NCBI RefSeq assembly: GCF_027587205.1
Contig: NZ_JAPDOD010000020.1
Location: forward strand, 93,785 to 157,784
DNA length: 64,000 nucleotides
Direction: 5' to 3'
From: Solirubrobacter ginsenosidimutans
Lineage (GTDB): Bacteria > Actinomycetota > Thermoleophilia > Solirubrobacterales > Solirubrobacteraceae
Positions 7,883-15,470 of the stretch are shown here, piece by piece (position 1 is the stretch's first letter; every line of letters starts with the position of its first letter). The position numbers and the translations under genes are program-made. Below the pieces are notes generated by a model that was not told the origin of the DNA, did not search any database, and saw only the letters and a program-made list of their open reading frames with translations.

Positions 7883-8277
7883 TAGTCGAGCCGGATCCGG
7901 TCGTCGGCGTCGAGCACTAGGATCTGGAGGCCGGTCGCGGCGACGTCGCCGCCGGCCCGGGGGACCATCTCCCAGCGCAGCTTGACCATGTCGCGCAGCC
8001 GGGCGGCGTCGCCGGCGGGGCGGAAGACGAAGCCGCCGCGGGCGACGAACTCGTCGTGGGACTTGGTCACCCGCTCCTCGAGCGCGTCGTGGCCGCGGGC
8101 CTCGAGGTCGACGGCGACGCCGAGGGCACCGGCGGCGGTGCGGATCTCCTGCGGCGGCTGGAGGGTGTGGGAGGCGTCGTCGGTCCAGAGCCGCTCGACG
8201 GCGGCGCGGCGGCGGGTCGGGTCGGGCTCGTTCCAGACCGCGACGTAGCGGTCGGCGAGGATGGTGGCGTCGGTCAT
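7864..8277 (-). CDS. SnoaL-like / NTF2-like small protein
   Basis: 137 residues, ATG at 8277 (an alternative ATG at 8286 adds three residues). The sequence has the NTF2-fold pattern: an N-terminal helix ADRYVAVWNEPDPTRRRAAVERLW, then the WTDDASHTL strand, and beta strands ending in LVLDADDRIRLDYQF. Members are small-molecule-binding or cyclase/isomerase-type proteins; no catalytic residue can be assigned. It is divergent from an XRE regulator across a region holding a perfect 16-bp palindrome, so it is a likely target of that regulator. Confidence 0.8.
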   Translation of the reverse strand: MTDATILADRYVAVWNEPDPTRRRAAVERLWTDDASHTLQPPQEIRTAAGALGVAVDLEARGHDALEERVTKSHDEFVARGGFVFRPAGDAARLRDMVKLRWEMVPRAGGDVAATGLQILVLDADDRIRLDYQFIES

Positions 8278-8302
8278 GCCTTCCATCGTCGAGGGCTGTG
8301 CA

Positions 8303-8318
8303 ATTCCCTCGAGGGAAT
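8303..8318. promoter_or_regulatory. 16-bp perfect palindrome, candidate operator
   Basis: ATTCCCTCGAGGGAAT reads the same on both strands and lies 25 bp from each of the two divergent starts (SnoaL-like gene at 8277, XRE regulator at 8344). Position and symmetry fit the binding site of a dimeric repressor, most simply the adjacent XRE protein acting on both genes. Confidence 0.6.
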
Positions 8319-8343
8319 GGCGCGGAGGTGGAGACTGTGGGGT

Positions 8344-9087
8344 GTGAGCACCTTCGCGACCGAACTTCGCTCCTGGCGCACGCGGCGGCGGGTGAGCCAG
8401 CTCGAGCTGGCGCTTCGGGCGGGAACGACGCAGCGGCACGTCAGCTTCATCGAGGGTGGCCGGTCAGTGCCTGGGCGAGGGATGGTGGTGCGGCTCGCGG
8501 AGTCGCTCGACGTCCCGCTGCGTGAGCGCAACGCCTTGCTGCTGGCCGCCGGCTTCGCACCTGCCTACTCCGAGACGCCGTACGTGGAGCTGGAATCGGT
8601 GCGGGAGGCGCTCGGCTCCGTGCTGCGCGGTCACATGCCGTATCCGGCGGTGATCGTCGACCGGCACGGCGACCTGGTCGACGCCAACCCGGCATTCCAC
8701 GCGATCGTGGCCGAGGGGGCCCCGGTGACGAACGTGCCGCGGCTGCTGCTCGGGCCGCTCGCGCCGCGGATCGTCAACTTCTCCGAGTGGGCGTGGCACG
8801 TGGTCGATCGCTTGCGCGAGAACGCGTTGCAGAACCCGGACGAGCGGCTGAGCGCCCTGGTCGAGGAGCTGACGATGCTCGCCGGTGAGCGGCCTCGCGC
8901 CACCACGCTGGGCTTCGCGGTGCCGTTGCGGCTGCGCTGCGGTGAGCACGAGCTGCAGCTGCTCACGACGCTCGCGCACTTCGGCACGGCGGTCGACGTC
9001 ACCGTGGCGGAGCTGCGCCTCGAGGCCTTTCTCCCCGCAGACGCCGAGACGGCCGAGCAATTGCGTTCTCTAGCGTTGTCGGGATGA
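8344..9087 (+). CDS. XRE-family regulator with MmyB-like ligand domain
   Basis: 247 residues from GTG at 8344; an upstream ATG at 8317 would overlap the palindrome. The N-terminal helix-turn-helix spans residues 1-65 (RRRVSQLELALRAGTTQRHV, then SFIEGGRSVPGR). The rest matches the MmyB-like (MLTR_LBD) domain: the PAS-like start YPAVIVDRHGDLVDANPAFH and the C-terminal ELHLLT-type strand. Such regulators commonly sit beside an NTF2-like or reductase gene that they control. It shares ATGA with the downstream globin gene, so the two are co-translated. Confidence 0.9.
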   Translation: MSTFATELRSWRTRRRVSQLELALRAGTTQRHVSFIEGGRSVPGRGMVVRLAESLDVPLRERNALLLAAGFAPAYSETPYVELESVREALGSVLRGHMPYPAVIVDRHGDLVDANPAFHAIVAEGAPVTNVPRLLLGPLAPRIVNFSEWAWHVVDRLRENALQNPDERLSALVEELTMLAGERPRATTLGFAVPLRLRCGEHELQLLTTLAHFGTAVDVTVAELRLEAFLPADAETAEQLRSLALSG

Positions 9088-9554
9088 GCGAGACGCCGAC
9101 GATCTACGAATGGGGTGGCGGGCGGGAGGCGTTCGAGCGCTGGCTCAACGTCTTCTACGACCTCGTCGAGGGCGAGCCGGCGCTGGCGCGGCTGTTCGGC
9201 GGGCGGGTGAGCGAGGAGCACCGCGCGCACGTCACCACCTGGTGGTGCGAGGTGATGGGCGGGCCGGCGACCTACACCACAGACAACGGCGGCTATGAGC
9301 ACATGCTGGCCAAGCACCGTGGGCTGTCGATCACGCCCGAGTTGCGGCTGCGCTTCGTCACGCTGCTCTCCCAAGCGGCCGACGATGCGGGCCTCCCGGA
9401 CGACCCGGAGTTCCGCGCCGCGCTGATGGGCTACGCGGAGTGGGGCTCGCGGCTGGCCGTCCACAACTCCCAGCCGGACGCCGCCGTCGCCGAGCACGCG
9501 CCGGTCCCGCGCTGGGGCTGGGGCGTCGCGCCGCCGTACGTCCCAGGGGCGTAG
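9084..9554 (+). CDS. Truncated haemoglobin-like (group II) protein
   Basis: 156 residues. The helical pattern IYEWGGGREAFERWLNVFYD is the start of group II truncated haemoglobins, followed by PALARLFGG, the helix with HVTTWWCEVMGG, the proximal-His region (MLAKHRGLSITPE) and the closing helix with YAEWGSRLAV. The family binds O2 or NO through haem and is linked to nitrosative or oxidative stress. It is translationally coupled (ATGA) to the XRE regulator. Loss of haem binding cannot be excluded from sequence alone. Confidence 0.85.
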   Translation: MSETPTIYEWGGGREAFERWLNVFYDLVEGEPALARLFGGRVSEEHRAHVTTWWCEVMGGPATYTTDNGGYEHMLAKHRGLSITPELRLRFVTLLSQAADDAGLPDDPEFRAALMGYAEWGSRLAVHNSQPDAAVAEHAPVPRWGWGVAPPYVPGA

Positions 9555-9565
9555 ACGGGTCCGCC

Positions 9566-10876
9566 GTGGGTAGCCTCGGCTGGGTGCGGAGGTTCGCCCC
9601 GGCTCTTTACGCGCTCGCGGCCGCCGCGCTGGTCGCCGCGGTCGTCTTCGCGCTGACGCGTGACGACGACGCGAAGGTCAAGCCGGTGCGGCCGGGGCGT
9701 CCGCTGGTCGCGAAGGCGCCGCCCGCGCCGCCCGCGCCGCCCACTCCGCCGCCCGCCGGCACGGGCCTGGCGGTGGGGGTGACGGAGTTCAATGCGAACC
9801 TGATCGCCAGTCCTGAGGCCAAGGACGTGCCCGAGCCGTGGAACGCGGTGCGCGACAAGCTCGGCGCGATCAAGCCCGCGTACTTCCGGCTGGTGATCGA
9901 TTGGGCTTCCATCCAGCCGACGGCCGAGACGCCCGCCAACCTGGACGCGCCCCAGGGCGGGTGCATGCGCGAGGTGGGGCCCTGCCTGGGGTGGGGTGGG
10001 GTGCGCGACCAGCTGCGCGCGCTGGCGTCGCGGCAGCGCGAGGGTGGGTGGACGGCGCTCGTCGTCTTCACCGGCACGCCGGAGTGGGCGGCGAGCGCGG
10101 CGGGTGGGTGCGAGCGCCCGCAGGCCGGACCGCGGTCGCGACCGCCGCGTGCGGACGCGCTTCCCGCCTACCAGCAGCTCGTCCGCGACGTGATCAAGGC
10201 GGCGGGGCAGGAGGGCGCCCGGCTGAGCTTCTTCAGCCCCTGGAACGAGCCCAACCACCCGGCGTTCATCAGCCCGCAGCGCGCGGCGTGCGACCCGTCG
10301 TCGCCGAGCACCGCGCCGGCCGCCTACGCCCAGATCGCCCAGGCGCTGCAACAGGCGCTGGACGCCGCTCCGGGCGAGCAGCAGCTCGTGCTGGGCGAGA
10401 CCGCCGGGCTGATGAAGTCGACGCGCTACGTCACCTCGGTGCCCGAGTTCATCGCCGCGCTCCCGAAGGACCTGGTCTGCTCGACCACCGTCTGGTCGCA
10501 GCACGCCTACATCGGCGGCGATGACCCGGTGCAGGACGCCGACGCGGCCTTGAAGGCCTTCGGCTGCCCGCATCCGTTCACGTTCTGGATCACCGAGACC
10601 GGCGTCGGCCCGGCGCCCAAGGACCTCAGCGCGGGCGGGTCGATCGCCGACGCCGCGGCGGGCTGCTCCGCCCTGCACGACCAGCTGGTCCGCTGGGACG
10701 AAGACCCACGCGTCACGATCGCATTCCAGTACACGGTCCGCGAGGACGACAAGTTCCCCGTCGGCCTGGTCAGCACCGACATGACCACCGACCGCCCCGC
10801 CCTGAAGGAATGGACCGCGTGGGGCGGGAGCCGCAAGCCGGCCGACCCGCCCCCACCGTCCACCTGCGGAACCTAA
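9566..10876 (+). CDS. Secreted/anchored glycoside hydrolase-like TIM-barrel protein
   Basis: About 436 residues from GTG at 9566 (GTG at 9584 is nearly as good). One N-terminal membrane segment (ALYALAAAALVAAVVFALTR) is followed by a Pro/Ala-rich linker and a large domain. Clan GH-A style catalytic residues are visible: acid/base Glu228 in SPWNEPNHP and nucleophile Glu344 in WITETG, with WSQHAYIGG between them. This resembles GH39/GH5-like actinobacterial proteins; the glycan is unknown. The Cys pairs (CMREVGPC, GCERP, ACDPSS, FGCPHP) suggest disulfides outside the cell. Confidence 0.8.
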   Translation: MGSLGWVRRFAPALYALAAAALVAAVVFALTRDDDAKVKPVRPGRPLVAKAPPAPPAPPTPPPAGTGLAVGVTEFNANLIASPEAKDVPEPWNAVRDKLGAIKPAYFRLVIDWASIQPTAETPANLDAPQGGCMREVGPCLGWGGVRDQLRALASRQREGGWTALVVFTGTPEWAASAAGGCERPQAGPRSRPPRADALPAYQQLVRDVIKAAGQEGARLSFFSPWNEPNHPAFISPQRAACDPSSPSTAPAAYAQIAQALQQALDAAPGEQQLVLGETAGLMKSTRYVTSVPEFIAALPKDLVCSTTVWSQHAYIGGDDPVQDADAALKAFGCPHPFTFWITETGVGPAPKDLSAGGSIADAAAGCSALHDQLVRWDEDPRVTIAFQYTVREDDKFPVGLVSTDMTTDRPALKEWTAWGGSRKPADPPPPSTCGT

Positions 10877-10881
10877 ACCCC

Positions 10882-10906
10882 ACCTAAGGGGTCAGACCCC
10901 TTAGGT
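10882..10906. terminator. Strong inverted repeat, bidirectional terminator (CTAAGGGG type)
   Basis: ACCTAAGGGGTC (10882-10893), one A, then GACCCCTTAGGT (10895-10906): a perfect 12-bp inverted repeat with a one-base centre, 5 bp after the glycosidase stop. It lies between two convergent genes together with a related copy at 10971-10991, so each gene has one near its 3' end. Confidence 0.65.
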
Positions 10907-10970
10907 TCCCTTTAGGTATCCAAGCGCGGCGCAGAGCCAATCGACGTCGCGAACCGAACCTAAAGCGCGG

Positions 10971-10991
10971 CTAAGGGGCCAGGCCCCTTAG
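10971..10991. repeat. Second CTAAGGGG inverted repeat
   Basis: CTAAGGGGCC, one A, GGCCCCTTAG: a perfect 10-bp inverted repeat related to the one at 10882. The outer flanks also match in reverse: AACCCCACCTAAGGGG to the left of the first copy mirrors CCCCTTAGGTGGGGGTT to the right of the second, apart from one extra G. The pair therefore forms one composite inverted structure between convergent genes. Confidence 0.6.
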
Positions 10992-11002
10992 GTGGGGGTT
11001 AA

Positions 11003-12361
11003 CTAGTTGACCTTTGCGGTGATGGTCTTTGTGATGGCGGTGCCGCCGGTGGGGCGCCAGGTGATCTTGACCGCGAGCTTGCCTTTGCGGGAGACCTTGA
11101 GCCGGAGGGACGCGGTGCCGGGTTTCTTCACGGTCGCCGACGCCTTGCCGACGGTCTTGGTGCCGGACTTGGCGGTGGCGGAGAGCTTGCCTTTGCCCGT
11201 GACCTTCACGGAGAGCTTGATGCCCGCGCGCCGCGTCGCCGCGAGCACCTTGACCGAGAGCGACGGCTTCGTCGTGTTCGTCTTGGTGGTCGGGTTCGTG
11301 GTCGTCGGGGTGGTGTTCGCCGCCGGGCGGGCCGCCGGGACGTCGGCGGGGCCCCAGTCGGGCTCGACGCCGTTGGGGATCACGACCGGCGGGGCGGGCG
11401 TCGCGCCGTCGAGCGTGCAGTCGCCGCCGAAGGCCGGGACCGCGGCGACGTGGATGCCGTCACCCGCGTGGTAGGCGATCGCGCCACCGTCCGGCGAGAA
11501 CGTGGGCACGCCGAACGCGCCGCCCGCCGGGTTGCTGTAGCGGTAGCAGACGCGGATCTCGTCCGTGTTCGGATCGCCGTCCTTCCACGCGGTCGGGAAG
11601 GCCGGGACGTAGGAGACGGTCAGCGTCGAGTCGTTCTCACCCGACTGGTAGGCGAGCTTGCGCTTGTCGCGGGTGATGTCGCCGCCCGAGACGTGCGGGT
11701 TGTTCTCGGCCGTGTCCGACGTCCAGTTCATGACCATGTTGCCGTGGCCGTTGCCGCCGTCGGAGATGCGGTCCAGGATGATGTCGCGGTTCGGGAGGTG
11801 CGACGGGTTGGAGATCATCGTCATGTCGTTGTCGACCCATGACGGATGCCGCCAGCCGGAGTGGTAGCCGAGACCCGGCTCCTGCCACGAGGTCTGGCGG
11901 TCGGAGTACGAATAGCCGGTGCCGGCCTCGTTAATGGCGACGACGCAGGTGGGCGGGAAGCACCCCGGGTTCTGGCTCTGCGTCATGTAGTAGTACGTGT
12001 AGGCGACCTTCGTGCCGTCCGGGGAGATGGCGGGATCGAAGGGCCCGTAGAACGTCTTCGCCGGCGCGTCGCGGGTGTCGGAGACCGGGGTGTCGAAGTC
12101 GGCGAGAACGGTGCCGTCACGGGCGAGCTTGTTCAGCCGCACGCCCTTGAGCGCGATCATCGTGCCGTCGTCGGCCTGGGAGACGTCGCTGTAGCCGCCG
12201 GTCGTCGTGACCTGGTATTGCCGCGAACCGTCCGGAGTGGAGAGATAGACGTTGCCGTCGGTCTTGTTGACGTAGGCGATCGAGTCGGCGGACGCCATCG
12301 GGGCGGCGATCGCCGGCACGAGGAGGGCGGCGGAGAGCGCCGCCCAGGTCATGCGTTTCAT
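11003..12361 (-). CDS. Secreted beta-propeller (TolB/WD40-like) protein with Lys-rich C-terminal domain
   Basis: 452 residues. ATG at 12361 is preceded by AGGAG and begins a signal peptide (MKRMTWAALSAALLVPAIAA). The central part has TolB/PD40-type repeats typified by DPAISPDGTKVAYTY, GGDITRDKRKLAYQS and PTFSPDGGAIAYHA. A Thr/Asn-rich linker (about residues 350-372) leads to a basic beta-rich C-terminal domain rich in KVTGKGKLSATAKSG-like strands, common in secreted Solirubrobacterales proteins. A scaffold or binding role outside the cell is inferred; no enzyme motif was found. Confidence 0.82.
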   Translation of the reverse strand: MKRMTWAALSAALLVPAIAAPMASADSIAYVNKTDGNVYLSTPDGSRQYQVTTTGGYSDVSQADDGTMIALKGVRLNKLARDGTVLADFDTPVSDTRDAPAKTFYGPFDPAISPDGTKVAYTYYYMTQSQNPGCFPPTCVVAINEAGTGYSYSDRQTSWQEPGLGYHSGWRHPSWVDNDMTMISNPSHLPNRDIILDRISDGGNGHGNMVMNWTSDTAENNPHVSGGDITRDKRKLAYQSGENDSTLTVSYVPAFPTAWKDGDPNTDEIRVCYRYSNPAGGAFGVPTFSPDGGAIAYHAGDGIHVAAVPAFGGDCTLDGATPAPPVVIPNGVEPDWGPADVPAARPAANTTPTTTNPTTKTNTTKPSLSVKVLAATRRAGIKLSVKVTGKGKLSATAKSGTKTVGKASATVKKPGTASLRLKVSRKGKLAVKITWRPTGGTAITKTITAKVN

Positions 12362-12454
12362 ACAGCTCCTGGGGAGAAGGAACGTTTGCGGCGCCAAGCA
12401 TCGCCGCCGGCCGTTGCCGTCCCCTTGCCGAAAGGTTGCTCAGTAAACCGTGAG

Positions 12455-13843
12455 CTAGCCGGCCTGCGCCAGCAGCCACAGCGCCAGCGAGGTGAAGCCG
12501 ACCATCACGCCCAGCATCCAATACTGCGAGCGCACGGCGAGCTTCGCGTCGCCGTACATCGTCAGAGCACGGTCGTGGGCGAGCATCAGCGCCGCGACAT
12601 GGCCGACCACGACCACCGCGACCTGCACGTACCACGTGTCCTCCTGCGGGAAGATCGAGTAGTCGATCCCGGAGGTGACCGTGCCGAAGAGGTCCCAGCC
12701 CTGCCCGAAGGGGTCCGATGACAGGTAGATGATCGCCTGGCCCTCGAAGACGAGGAACGTCAGGTAGTGCGCGGCGACATAGACGGCGGCGATCGGCACC
12801 AAGGTGTGGATGAACCCGAACTCCAAGCGCGAGAACGACATCCCGCCGCCGACCGACCGCGCGCCCTCGATCCCGAGCCGATAGAAGCCCGCCACCAGTC
12901 CCACGCCCAGCAGCAGCCCGAACGTCGCGGCGATCTTCGACGCGGTCAGCGCCCCGATCCCGAGCCCGTCCAGCGCGTCGACGACGTCGGCCGACAGGTT
13001 CTTCCACAGCTGCCCCTGGGAGAGCCCGTCGAACGTGACCGTGCCGATCATCACCGTGACGAACGCGACCGTCCCCGCGGCCTTGTCCAGCCGCGGCAAC
13101 CCGCCGAGCGGCCGGCGCACCCCGAGCGAGCCGTCGCGCACCTCCCAGATCCCCATCCGGGCGAACATGTCGAAGTAGACCGCGAACGCCTCGCCCCGCC
13201 GCGACCACGTCTCCACGCCCCAGTAGCACTGCGCGGCGAGCGTGAGGATCGTGTAGCCGAGCGCAGCGGTGACGAGCGTCGCCGGCGCCTCGCCCCACCC
13301 GGAGACGAGCTCGATCCACGTGAAGAACCACAGGCAGACGACCGCCGGCCAGCGTCCGAGCTTCTCGGGGTAGGGCCGATTCAACGATGGGAGCAGCCGC
13401 CCGATCGCCCGGAACGGGCTGAACGCGCGGTAGATCGGGCCGAGGATGATCGACGCGAACACCATCCCGACCCAGAAGGTGATGAGCAGGAACGTCGGCG
13501 CCCAGTTGTCCAGCGCGGTGCCGGACCCGAGGTAGCCGGCGAGGAGCGTGACGACGAGCAACCCCACGCCGATCGCGCCGCAGATGATCTGCGCCGGCAG
13601 CGAGACGATCGCCCGCCCGCCGTTGATCGGCCGCCAGTTGTCCTTCTCCAGCCGCGGCTGCGGCCAGAGCACGGCGAGCGCGAAAAAGGAGATCACGAGC
13701 ACCGCCGCGGCCGCCCACGCGAACAGCCACTGCGGGATCGGGAGCTGCTGGCGCTGGACGAGGCCGTGCGCCTCGGCCGCCGCGGGCACGAGAAGAGCGG
13801 CGGCCCCGGCCGCCGCGAGCGCCGCGAAGACCCGCTTTCTCAC
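12455..13843 (-). CDS. Polytopic membrane protein (fenitrothion-hydrolase-annotated family)
   Basis: 462 residues from GTG at 13843, which overlaps the upstream stop as GTGA. A signal-like N terminus (RKRVFAALAAAGAAALLVPA) ends in AEAHGL, and about ten to twelve hydrophobic segments follow with a cytoplasmic loop around residues 240-275. From memory, actinobacterial homologues are often labelled fenitrothion hydrolase, but no hydrolase motif is visible and that name should not be trusted. Coupling to a thioredoxin-like lipoprotein suggests a joint role at the membrane, for example in metal or redox handling; this is inference. Confidence 0.7.
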   Translation of the reverse strand: MRKRVFAALAAAGAAALLVPAAAEAHGLVQRQQLPIPQWLFAWAAAAVLVISFFALAVLWPQPRLEKDNWRPINGGRAIVSLPAQIICGAIGVGLLVVTLLAGYLGSGTALDNWAPTFLLITFWVGMVFASIILGPIYRAFSPFRAIGRLLPSLNRPYPEKLGRWPAVVCLWFFTWIELVSGWGEAPATLVTAALGYTILTLAAQCYWGVETWSRRGEAFAVYFDMFARMGIWEVRDGSLGVRRPLGGLPRLDKAAGTVAFVTVMIGTVTFDGLSQGQLWKNLSADVVDALDGLGIGALTASKIAATFGLLLGVGLVAGFYRLGIEGARSVGGGMSFSRLEFGFIHTLVPIAAVYVAAHYLTFLVFEGQAIIYLSSDPFGQGWDLFGTVTSGIDYSIFPQEDTWYVQVAVVVVGHVAALMLAHDRALTMYGDAKLAVRSQYWMLGVMVGFTSLALWLLAQAG

Positions 13844-14862
13844 AGCCCGGTCTTGACCGCGTTCTCGAACTGGTTCACGCCGATGGAGCCCTCGAGGCGG
13901 GCGGTGATGATGCCCTTGGCGTTGACGACGAAGAGCCACGGCTCACTGCGGAGGTTGAACTCCTTCAGCGGCGGCCGCAGGCCCTTGTTGATGTCGTTGT
14001 CGACGTAGACCTCCTGGTGGATGAAGTCCATCTTGTCGCCGTACTTGGACTTCATCTGCAGCTCCATGTCCGTCACCGGGCCGCACACCCGCGACTGGCA
14101 CAGCTGCGGGGTCGAGAACAGCAGCGCGACCGGCTTCTTGCCCACCACGTCCGCGAAGTCCACGGCGTGCATGTCGCTCGGCGGGACCCGCGTGTCGATC
14201 TTCGAGACGTCGCCCTTGGCGGACGCCAGCGTGTCGGTGTGGACCTTGGGCGCCTTGTCGCCGACGCCCGGGATCGGATCATCGGCGACCGCGGACACGT
14301 TGATCTGACCGGTCGCGCCGGTCAGCGAGCCGTCGGCCTTCTTGGTCGTCGCCAGCACCGAGTACTTGCCGTTCTTGGCGAACTTCACGTCCGCGCCGTA
14401 AACGGCGACGAACGGGTCGGTCGTCGTCGCGGCCTGCTTGGAGCGATAGCGCGCGTCGGTGAGCAGGACGTCGGCCGGCGCGACGAACGGGCCCTCGGCC
14501 GGATCGGCCGGCGTGGGCGCGACGTAGACCGCGGTCGGGCCGTACACGGGCGTGCCGTCGTCGGCGATCATCCCGAACGCCATCCGGCTGTCACCGGGGC
14601 TGGTGAAGACGGAGCTGGCGAGCGCCAGCTGCGGTCCGGCGGCCATCTTGTCGGCGAGCTCCTGGAGCGTCGCGCCCTTGGCCGTCGGGAAATCGGCGAC
14701 GGTGGGCGTCGAGGCCTTCTTGACGTTCTCGCGCACGCCGTTCTCGCTGGGGACGTTCTGCACGGCGTCGGACTTCGGCGTTGCCGAGTCCTTCGAACTT
14801 CCGCCGCAGGCGGCGACGAAGAGGGCCAGGAACGCAGTGAGAATGGTTGTGGCGCGCAGCAT
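13840..14862 (-). CDS. Thioredoxin-fold lipoprotein
   Basis: 340 residues. The N terminus ends in a lipobox (LFVAAC, Cys at about residue 19), so the protein should be anchored to the outer face of the membrane. The C-terminal 130 residues look thioredoxin-like: a strand (KPVALLFSTPQLC), a Cys pair spaced CX4C (CQSRVC) where thioredoxins have CXXC, then EPWLFVVNAKGIITARLEG. The middle portion is beta-rich (GKYSVLATTKKADG). It is the first gene of a pair with the membrane protein, joined by a GTGA overlap. Function unknown. Confidence 0.8.
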   Translation of the reverse strand: MLRATTILTAFLALFVAACGGSSKDSATPKSDAVQNVPSENGVRENVKKASTPTVADFPTAKGATLQELADKMAAGPQLALASSVFTSPGDSRMAFGMIADDGTPVYGPTAVYVAPTPADPAEGPFVAPADVLLTDARYRSKQAATTTDPFVAVYGADVKFAKNGKYSVLATTKKADGSLTGATGQINVSAVADDPIPGVGDKAPKVHTDTLASAKGDVSKIDTRVPPSDMHAVDFADVVGKKPVALLFSTPQLCQSRVCGPVTDMELQMKSKYGDKMDFIHQEVYVDNDINKGLRPPLKEFNLRSEPWLFVVNAKGIITARLEGSIGVNQFENAVKTGL

Positions 14863-14905
14863 CAGCCGGGCAAGGGTAGTCGGCGCTCCGCGAATTCGAC
14901 ATGAA

Positions 14906-15415
14906 TCACCTCGTCAGCGCGTCGACCAACGATCCGGCGTCAAAGGACTCGGTGTGACGGACGCCGTTGACGATGAACGCCGGGGTCGCGGCGATCCCCG
15001 CCGCACGCGCGCCTTCGGCGTCGCGCTCGACCCGCCCGGTGTACGCCCCGTCGATCAGCTCGGCGCGGAAGCGCTCGACGTCCAGGCCCAACCGACCCGC
15101 CACCTCGGCCAGGTCGTCGAACGAGAAGCGGCCGCCGTTGGCGTAGAGCGCGTCGTGCATCTCCCAGAACTTGCCCTGGGCGGCGGCCGCCTCGGAGGCC
15201 TCGGCGGCGCGCTGCGCGTCCGGGTGGACCTCATGCAGCGGCAGGTGGCGAAACGCGAACCGCAGCCGGCCGTCGAGCCGCTTGCGCACCCGCGCGACGA
15301 TCGATTGCGAGGCGGAGCAGTACGGGCACTGGAAGTCGCCGTACATGATCAGCTCCAGCGGGGCGTCCGCCGGGCCGGAGACGTGGTCGTCTGAGTTCAG
15401 CGGGGGCACGGGCAT
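14906..15415 (-). CDS. DsbA-like thioredoxin-domain oxidoreductase
   Basis: 169 residues, ATG at 15415. The active site CPYC is in MYGDFQCPYCSASQ, a helical insertion follows (AQRAAEASEAAAAQGKFWEM), and the cis-Pro loop is in ATPAFIVNG, all typical of the DSBA/NhaA-associated thioredoxin domain. There is no signal peptide, so it may act in the cytoplasm, unlike classic DsbA. It is divergent from the Na+/H+ antiporter. Fusions of this domain to NhaA antiporters are known in actinobacteria, which makes the neighbourhood suggestive. Confidence 0.88.
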   Translation of the reverse strand: MPVPPLNSDDHVSGPADAPLELIMYGDFQCPYCSASQSIVARVRKRLDGRLRFAFRHLPLHEVHPDAQRAAEASEAAAAQGKFWEMHDALYANGGRFSFDDLAEVAGRLGLDVERFRAELIDGAYTGRVERDAEGARAAGIAATPAFIVNGVRHTESFDAGSLVDALTR

Positions 15416-15470
15416 GGCGTCGCCGGCGATCTTAGGAGTTCTTCGACGGGCTCTTAGACTCCCGCGCTCC

